This document shows, piece by piece, positions 47,747-52,625 of a stretch of 52,625 nt of DNA. Made by a program: the position numbers and the translations under genes. The notes under the pieces were generated by a model. It saw nothing but the letters and a program-made list of their open reading frames with translations, had not been told where the DNA came from and did not search any database. Source of the DNA: Micromonospora haikouensis (GTDB lineage Bacteria; Actinomycetota; Actinomycetes; Mycobacteriales; Micromonosporaceae); assembly GCF_900091595.1 (NCBI RefSeq), contig NZ_FMCW01000039.1, positions 1-52,625 on the forward strand. The letters run 5' to 3'. Positions within the stretch are counted from its first letter, which is position 1; each line of letters begins with the position of its first letter.

Positions 47747-49042
47747 TCAGGCGGTCGGTTCGGCGCTCGGTGACTCGGTCGCGTCGCCGGGGGTGTCCTC
47801 GGCGTTCGGCGAGGCGGCGGCGTCCGGGTCGTACGGGAGGGCGCTGCCCTTGACGTACTCGTCCCAGCTCATGTTCCAGTCGGTCCAGCCGTTGCCGTTG
47901 GCGAGTTTGCGTTCGGTGCCCTTGACGGTGATCGGGTCGCCGATGCGGGTGTTGTCGAACAGCCAGGCGCCGTTCTTCATCGAGACGTTGACGCAGCCGT
48001 GCGAGACGTTGACGCTGCCCTGCTGGCCCTCGGACCAGGGCGCGGCGTGGATGAACTCGCCGCCCCAGGTGAGGCGCTGCGCGTAGTCGATCTTCGTGCG
48101 GTAGCCCTCTTCGGGGCCGAGCTCCTCGAAGGTGTCGAAGACCGTCTTGCGCAGCTTCTCGATGACCACCATCGTGCCGCTGGACGACGGGGTGCTCTTC
48201 TTGCCGAGGCTCACGGGAATGGTCTTGATCACCTTGCCGTCCTTGGTGACGGTCATCCGCTTCGTCTTGTTGTCGACCGTCATGATCACCGCCGGGCCGG
48301 TCTTGATGTCGACGGTCAGGTCCGCGCGGCCGTACCAGCCGTCGCCGAGGGGGAGGCCACCGGCCTGCACGCGGTACGAGATGGTGCTGCCTGCCTTCCA
48401 GAACTCCTTCGGCCGGTAGCGGACCTCCGTGGGGCTCACCCAGTGCCAGATGCCCTCCTGAGCCGGCGTGGAGGTCACCGTCATCCGCCGCTGGACGTCG
48501 TCGCGGTAGTCCTCGGGGATGGCGCGGCTGAACTTCACGATCAGCGGCATGCCGACGCCGACGACCTGGTTGTCGCCGAGGAAGCTGCTGACGCGTACCT
48601 GCTTGCCGGGCTTGGCCATGGTGGTGAAGGTGCTGGTCGCCTGGGCCGGCTTGCCGTCGTCGCCGGTCGCCGTGACGGTGGCCGTGTAGGTCTCGCCGTA
48701 CTTCAGGGCACCTTCGGGCAGCCAGCTCTTGCCGTCGGCGGCGAGCGCGCCCTCGACGGGCGCGCCGGCCGAGTCCTTCAGCTCGACCGCCGTGTCCTTC
48801 GCCTCCTTCGTGGTGAAGGCGATGGCGGTGGACGCCGGCACGTCCTTCGCGTCGGCCGCGGGCTCGGTGATGGTCGCCGCGGCCTCGGGTGCGCTCTCGC
48901 CGCCTCCCTGCCAGGCCGACGGCTTGCCCCCCTCGCCGTCGGTGCAGGCGCTGGTGAGCGCCAACACGGCGGCGAGCAGCCCCGCCGCGAAGACGCGGCG
49001 TCGCCCACCGCGCCGGGTCAACTGGTCCTGGGTTGCGCGCAT
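47747..49042 (-). CDS. Lipoprotein L,D-transpeptidase (YkuD with Ig-like domains), paralogue 1
   Basis: The product has 431 residues from ATG 49040-49042. The signal LLAAVLALTSAC ends in a lipobox Cys at residue 33, making a membrane-anchored lipoprotein outside the cell. Two Ig-like domains follow (ITEPAADAKDVPASTAIAF, YGETYTATVTATGDDGKPAQ). The YkuD catalytic domain has IPVSLGKKSTPSSSGTMVV, the GGEFIHAAPW and the active-site motif SHGCVNVS with catalytic Cys and His. The family makes 3-3 cross-links in peptidoglycan and resists most beta-lactams except carbapenems. A Pro/Ala/Ser/Thr tail of about 25 residues ends it. It is a tandem paralogue of the 49243 gene. Confidence 0.94.
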   Translation of the reverse strand: MRATQDQLTRRGGRRRVFAAGLLAAVLALTSACTDGEGGKPSAWQGGGESAPEAAATITEPAADAKDVPASTAIAFTTKEAKDTAVELKDSAGAPVEGALAADGKSWLPEGALKYGETYTATVTATGDDGKPAQATSTFTTMAKPGKQVRVSSFLGDNQVVGVGMPLIVKFSRAIPEDYRDDVQRRMTVTSTPAQEGIWHWVSPTEVRYRPKEFWKAGSTISYRVQAGGLPLGDGWYGRADLTVDIKTGPAVIMTVDNKTKRMTVTKDGKVIKTIPVSLGKKSTPSSSGTMVVIEKLRKTVFDTFEELGPEEGYRTKIDYAQRLTWGGEFIHAAPWSEGQQGSVNVSHGCVNVSMKNGAWLFDNTRIGDPITVKGTERKLANGNGWTDWNMSWDEYVKGSALPYDPDAAASPNAEDTPGDATESPSAEPTA

Positions 49043-49193
49043 GATTCCCTCACTGTCGTGGTGCCCCGGTTGCCCATCGTCTCTCACTGACGCACGGAAA
49101 CGGATACTCGTTGCCGGGGGTGAAGAGAAACACTCGAACCATGATGTCTGAATCTGGCGAAAAGCCGCACTTGGCGAATGATGCTCGCAAATG

Positions 49194-49231
49194 ACGGGGG
49201 CGGGCACCGGAATGCCGGTGCCCGCCCCCGT
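49194..49231 (-). terminator. Terminator of the second L,D-transpeptidase
   Basis: ACGGGGGCGGGCACCGG and CCGGTGCCCGCCCCCGT form a perfect 17-bp stem with a four-base loop, starting about 12 bases past the minus-strand stop at 49243. Confidence 0.8.
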
Positions 49232-49242
49232 GCCGGGTCCTG

Positions 49243-50514
49243 TCAGGCCAGCGCCGGCCCGGCGCCGCCCTCCGGCACCGGCAGCGCGCTGCCCTTGACG
49301 AACTCGGACCAGCTCAGGCTCCAGGCCGTCCAGCCGTTGCCCTGAACGAGCTTGCGCTCGGTCCCCTTGATCGTGATCGGATCCCCGACCCGGGTCTGGG
49401 AGAAGAGCCACTTCGCCTGCGCCATCGAGACGTTGACGCAGCCGTGCGAGACGTTCTGCCGCCCCTGCACGTGCTCGGACCAGGGCGCGGCGTGGATGTA
49501 CTCGCCGCCCCAGGTGAGCCGCTGGGCGAAGTCGATCTCGGTGACGTACCGGTTGGCCGGGTCCGGGTCGTCGCGGGTGTCGAAGACCGTGGACTCCTTC
49601 TTCTCCATCACCACCATCGTGCCGCTGGAGGAGGGGGTGCTCTTCTTGCCCAGGCTCACCGGGATCTTCCGGAGGAGCTGGCCGTCCTGGAAGACGCTCA
49701 TCTGCTTGGTGGCGTTGTCGACCTTCATCTCGAACGCCCGACCGATCTTGGCGGTCGCGCTCCGGTCGACGTTGCCGTACTTGCCGTTGCTGAGCGGGAT
49801 GCCGGCCAGCGCGATCCGTACGCTGATCGTGGTGCCGGGCTTCCAGTATTCCGGCGCCCGGTAGTAGGCCTGGGTGCCGTTGGAGACCCAGTGCCACGCG
49901 CCGGGCTGCGGCGGGTCGGTGCGAACGAACATCCGCTTCTGCACCGCGGCCCGGTCCTTCTCCGGGATGCCGGGGTGGAACTCGGTGACGACCGGCATGC
50001 CGACGCCGTACGTCCTGTCGTCGAACAGGTAGAGCCCGGAGGCGATCATCGACTTCGGCTTGGCCATCGTCGTGAACGTGCTGGTGCCCTGACTGGTCTC
50101 GCCGCCCGCGCCGGCGGCGTTGACGGTGGCCGTGTAGCGGGTGCCGAACTTCAGCGGCTTGTTCGGCACCCAGGAGGAGCCGTCGGCGCGCCAGCGGCCC
50201 TCGACCTTGTCGCCGTTGGCGGCGGTGAGGGTGAGGTCGGTCACCTTGCCGCCCTCGGGGATCTTCGCGGAGATCTCGGTGCTGACCGGCCTGTTCTTCG
50301 CCCCGTCCGCCGGGCTGACCTTGAGCGTCGGGTCGGCGCTCGTGGCCGGATCGGCCGGTGCCGTTCCTGTCTCGGCGGCGACGCTGCTGCCGACGGCGGG
50401 CGCACCGTCGACGAACTCCGCCTTCTTCTGGTCGTCGCCGCACCCGGTCAGTGCCAGCGACGCCATCAGGCTCAGGGCGCCTACCGTCGCCCCGGCCCGC
50501 GCGAACATGCCCAT
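49243..50514 (-). CDS. Lipoprotein L,D-transpeptidase (YkuD with Ig-like domains), paralogue 2
   Basis: The product has 423 residues from ATG 50512-50514; GAGG lies just upstream. The signal GALSLMASLALTGC has its lipobox Cys near residue 25. The domain order is the same as in paralogue 1: two Ig-like domains (LTLTAANGDKVEGRWRADGS, YTATVNAAGAGGETSQGTS) and a YkuD domain with LGKKSTPSSSGTMVV and SHGCVNVS. It lacks the long C-terminal tail of paralogue 1. Both are transcribed the same way, with a terminator in between, so they may be regulated separately. It forms 3-3 peptidoglycan cross-links outside the membrane. Confidence 0.94.
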   Translation of the reverse strand: MGMFARAGATVGALSLMASLALTGCGDDQKKAEFVDGAPAVGSSVAAETGTAPADPATSADPTLKVSPADGAKNRPVSTEISAKIPEGGKVTDLTLTAANGDKVEGRWRADGSSWVPNKPLKFGTRYTATVNAAGAGGETSQGTSTFTTMAKPKSMIASGLYLFDDRTYGVGMPVVTEFHPGIPEKDRAAVQKRMFVRTDPPQPGAWHWVSNGTQAYYRAPEYWKPGTTISVRIALAGIPLSNGKYGNVDRSATAKIGRAFEMKVDNATKQMSVFQDGQLLRKIPVSLGKKSTPSSSGTMVVMEKKESTVFDTRDDPDPANRYVTEIDFAQRLTWGGEYIHAAPWSEHVQGRQNVSHGCVNVSMAQAKWLFSQTRVGDPITIKGTERKLVQGNGWTAWSLSWSEFVKGSALPVPEGGAGPALA

Positions 50515-50700
50515 TCCCACCTCTGTTCTCGCGTACCTGGCGGACATCGTGCCGCATGACGGCCATCGGCCACCGCCCGCGCTGCCAATCGTGAGAGATT
50601 TGGGAGCTTTTGGTCGTTAAGCGTGCCCGAAGGGTGGAGCCGGGTATCGGATTGGAACCCCGCTCAGGAGGCGTGCTAGGGTTCTCTCCGTTGCCAACGA

Positions 50701-50776
50701 GCGCCGCTAGCTCAACTGGCAGAGCAGCGGACTCTTAATCCGCGGGTTCGGGGTTCGAGTCCCTGGCGGCGCACCA
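50701..50776 (+). tRNA. tRNA-Lys (CTT anticodon), with encoded CCA
   Basis: Acceptor arms GCGCCGC and GCGGCGC, D-arm GCTCAACTGGCAGAGC, anticodon loop CTCTTAA (CTT) and T-arm GGGGTTCGAGTCCC form a normal cloverleaf. CCA is encoded at 50774-50776. A truncated integrase ends inside the gene, so this tRNA is the probable attachment site of an integrated element. Confidence 0.95.
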
Positions 50777-51318
50777 CGCTTGACCTGCGCGTTCTTCCCT
50801 GACGGAAGGGCGCGCAGCGTCGTTTTGGGGCCATGGGGGACCGCCCGTCCCGGTGGCCGCCTCCGGCACCACCTGGACAGCGCGGGGGATGGTCCTGGCG
50901 ACCCTCTCGGCCTCCAGCCGGGCCAGCCGGGGAGACACGCTGGAGTAGGTGTCCCGGGTCAGCACGCTCGACGCGTGCCCGAGTTCCTCCTGAACGACCT
51001 TGACGTCGACACCCGCCTCCAGGGCATGCGTCGCAGCGCCGTGGCGCAGGTCATGCAGACGGATGGGCGGCAGCCCGCTTGCGGCAACCCGTTCGTTGAA
51101 GGTCTTGGTGACCTCGGCGGGGTGCAAGGCGCTGCCATCGGGATTGGTGAAAATGCGACCCGAGTGGACCCAGGCACTACCCCACTCCAGCCGCTCGGCG
51201 ATCTGCCGCTTCCGCCATGCCTCGATCACCGCGTTAGTCACGGAATCCACCGTGACGATGCGCCCGCCCGCGTCGCTCTTGGGCGTGTCCGCCTCGACCG
51301 CCCATCCCAGCTGCACTA
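50735..51318 (-). pseudogene. Tyrosine integrase, C-terminal remnant truncated by an IS
   Basis: The minus-strand frame runs from the IS border at 51318 to a stop inside tRNA-Lys (its last residues RDSNPEPAD are the antisense of the tRNA, as usual for such integrases). It is the catalytic domain of a phage- or ICE-type tyrosine recombinase: LHDLRHGAATHALEAGVDVK holds the HxxR pair, and EELGHASSVLTRDTYSSV holds the second His and the nucleophile Tyr. The N-terminal core-binding domain and the first catalytic Arg region are absent because the IS5-type element has replaced or displaced them. The remaining about 190 residues cannot be active. Its position beside tRNA-Lys marks the eroded end of an integrated element. 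Confidence 0.85.
50785..50826 (+). terminator. Terminator after tRNA-Lys
   Basis: CTGCGCG and CGCGCAG are outer arms, with inner CTTCCCT and AAGG pairing, followed by CGTCGTTTT. It begins nine bases past the tRNA CCA end. Confidence 0.6.
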
Positions 51319-52350
51319 GGCCGTGTTTCAAAGGTGGGTGCGCTGGTGGGTGCGGCTGTGGCGTGTCGTTGATCGATAAGTGAAGAGGTCTCCGGTAGGT
51401 AGTTCATCGACCAAGACGAACTGAAGACCGGAGACCTCGTGGCCACGATACCGGCGACGAGGCGGCACGACCTGACCGACCGGCAGTGGACGGCCCTGGA
51501 GCCGCTGCTGCCGGTGGGTAAGAAGCCAGGTCGGCCGCCGAAGTGGAGTAGACGGCAGCTCATCGACGGCATTCGGTGGCGCACGCGGGTAGGCGCGCCG
51601 TGGCGGGACGTGCCGGACTGTTACGGGCCCTGGCAGACCGTGTACGGGCTGTACCGGCGCTGGCAGCGTGACGGCACGTGGCAGCGGATCGTGACCGGGC
51701 TGCAGGCCTGCGCTGACGCCGTCGATGCGATCACGTGGGACGTCAGCGTGGACTCCACCAGCGCCCGGGCGCACCAGCACGCCGCTGGAGCCCGCAGGAG
51801 AGCGGACCTGCAGAAGGAGCCACCCGGCGGGGTGGGTGAGGAACCGGCCGACCATGCGTTGGGCCGGTCGCGGGGTGGGTTGACCACGAAGGTGCACCTG
51901 GCCTGTGAGCAGGGGCAGAAGCCGCTGTCGTTCGTGTTGACCGCTGGGCAGCGTGGTGACAGCCCGCAGTTCGTCCCGGTGCTGGCCGGTATCCGGGTGC
52001 CCAGGCCCGAGGGCGGCAGGCCGCGTACCCGTCCGGATCGGGTCCTGGCGGACAAGGCCTACAGTTCGCGGGCCAACCGTGAGTACCTGCGTCGCCGGGG
52101 CATCAAGGCGACCATCCCGATCAAGGCCGATCAGGCGGCCAACCGGCGGAAGAAGGGTTCCAGGGGCGGCCGGCCGCCAGTGTTCGACCCGGTGACCTAC
52201 CAGCAGAGACACGCTGTGGAGTGCGGCATCAACAGGTTGAAACGCCACCGCGGGGTAGCCACCCGGTACGACAAGCTCGCCGTCCGCTACGAAGCCACCG
52301 TGCACATCGCAGCGATCAACGAGTGGCTACCCCGCTTTTGAAACGCGGCC
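51319..52350 (+). mobile_element. 1032-bp IS5-type insertion sequence
   Basis: The terminal inverted repeats are GGCCGTGTTTCAAA at 51319-51332 and TTTGAAACGCGGCC at 52337-52350, with one mismatch. TA flanks both ends (51317-51318 and 52351-52352), fitting a 2-bp target duplication as in IS5/IS427-type elements. It carries a single transposase gene whose stop lies in the right repeat. It interrupts a tyrosine integrase on its left. Confidence 0.88.
51439..52341 (+). CDS. IS5-type DDE transposase
   Basis: The product has 300 residues from GTG 51439. The N-terminal DUF4096-like part is RHDLTDRQWTALEPLLPVGK, GRPPKWSRRQLIDGIRWRTR and GAPWRDVPDCYGPWQTVYG. The DDE triad is readable: D105 in VSVDSTSARA, D205 in VLADKAYSSRANREYLRRRG, and E261 in HAVECGINRLKRHRGVATRY. 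It is a single uninterrupted frame, unlike the frameshifted IS5 relatives, so it is probably intact and active. The stop TGA at 52339-52341 lies inside the right terminal repeat. The enzyme cuts and rejoins the ends of its own element. Confidence 0.93.
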   Translation: MATIPATRRHDLTDRQWTALEPLLPVGKKPGRPPKWSRRQLIDGIRWRTRVGAPWRDVPDCYGPWQTVYGLYRRWQRDGTWQRIVTGLQACADAVDAITWDVSVDSTSARAHQHAAGARRRADLQKEPPGGVGEEPADHALGRSRGGLTTKVHLACEQGQKPLSFVLTAGQRGDSPQFVPVLAGIRVPRPEGGRPRTRPDRVLADKAYSSRANREYLRRRGIKATIPIKADQAANRRKKGSRGGRPPVFDPVTYQQRHAVECGINRLKRHRGVATRYDKLAVRYEATVHIAAINEWLPRF

Positions 52351-52374
52351 TAGTACGGCAGCCGCCGTTCGGGA

Positions 52375-52625
52375 TCATGGCTGGGGTTCGAGGTTGAGTC
52401 GTCGGGTGTAGTGGGCTTGTCGGGCTCGGGCTTGATGGCGGCGGCGCCAGTCTGACCAGCGCAGACAGTGGTTGAGGTCGGGGTTTTGGTGGAGTATGAG
52501 GGTGTTGATCAGGCGGCGGATCTCGTTGACGGTCAGCTTGATCATGCCGGTGTCGGTGGGTTCGGCGGCGGCGTCGGCTGCGCAGATCGCCAGGACGGCG
52601 AGAGCGGCCAGTGCGAGGGTGGTGA
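52375..52625 (-). CDS. Transposase C-terminus, IS701-like, runs off right edge
   Basis: A minus-strand frame is open from the right edge to TGA at 52375-52377, giving 83 residues and no start inside the window. It ends with IKLTVNEIRRLINTLILH, CLRWSDWRRRHQARARQAHY and TRRLNLEPQP, a tail I associate with IS701/IS4-type transposases of actinobacteria (charged EIRRL helix, then WSxWRRRHQARAR). The catalytic domain would lie beyond 52625. It is a second mobile element end, next to the IS5-type insertion. Whether it is intact cannot be judged. It has no start codon inside the window. Confidence 0.75.
   Translation of the reverse strand, partial: TTLALAALAVLAICAADAAAEPTDTGMIKLTVNEIRRLINTLILHQNPDLNHCLRWSDWRRRHQARARQAHYTRRLNLEPQP

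Overview
The window is high-GC actinobacterial chromosome, most likely Micromonospora or a close relative in the Micromonosporaceae. The signs are the very high GC with GTG/TTG starts, a complete F420 pathway core (fbiA, fbiB, a fused fbiC), a WhiB regulator, a DUF5753/DUF397 pair, DUF3499, Lys-type L,D-transpeptidases with HGC motifs, and several dispersed palindromic intergenic repeats of a kind I associate with that family.

Layout. 1-10.3 kb: the end of an acyl-CoA dehydrogenase, a small membrane protein, a hotdog thioesterase, acetoacetyl-CoA synthetase, a TIGR03089 protein, a glycosyltransferase, mannose-1-phosphate guanylyltransferase, a NUDIX hydrolase, an unknown protein and an ArsR-type regulator. 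10.3-16.5 kb: coenzyme F420 biosynthesis (fbiB and fbiA overlapping on the minus strand, fbiC on the plus strand), interrupted by a membrane protein with a Pro/Gln-rich tail and a 129-bp inverted-repeat element. 16.6-18.8 kb: a three-gene set with a Tat-signal small protein, a DUF4331 protein without signal peptide and a His-rich small protein. 19.1-20.7 kb: whiB with a palindrome over its promoter, a zincin-fold protein that has lost its HExxH motif, and DUF3499.

20.7-40.5 kb is dominated by polyamine/GABA catabolism. It holds two class III aminotransferases, gabT, two FAD amine oxidoreductases, two aldehyde dehydrogenases, an Lrp/AsnC regulator, and a tightly coupled operon of substrate-binding lipoprotein, ATPase, two permeases, FAD oxidoreductase and saccharopine-dehydrogenase-family enzyme. 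The likely route is uptake of putrescine or a related polyamine, oxidation or transamination to aminobutyraldehyde, oxidation to GABA, and transamination to succinate semialdehyde. Set into this region are a 452-bp MITE-like element, a DUF559-type nuclease-like gene bracketed by two 71-bp palindromes, a G5-domain protein and a secreted protein with a recently duplicated RlpA-like domain.

40.5-47.4 kb is the most unusual part: a polymorphic-toxin locus of type VII secretion style. It has a YbaB-like protein, a small WXG-like secretion-target protein, a 1448-residue effector (CpnT-like N-terminal region, Pro-rich linker, papain-fold glutamine-deamidase-like domain, and a C-terminal RelA/SpoT-like domain), a probable immunity gene, and a divergent gene fusing a YwqJ-like deaminase to a SUKH-3-like domain. 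The effector tip and the next gene are visibly lower in GC, which suggests a swapped toxin/immunity cassette.

47.6-52.6 kb: tRNA-His, two paralogous lipoprotein L,D-transpeptidases, and tRNA-Lys followed by a truncated tyrosine integrase cut by a 1032-bp IS5-type insertion sequence. The C-terminal end of a second, IS701-like transposase runs off the right edge. This is probably the eroded end of an integrated element. I see no CRISPR array, rRNA or plasmid origin.
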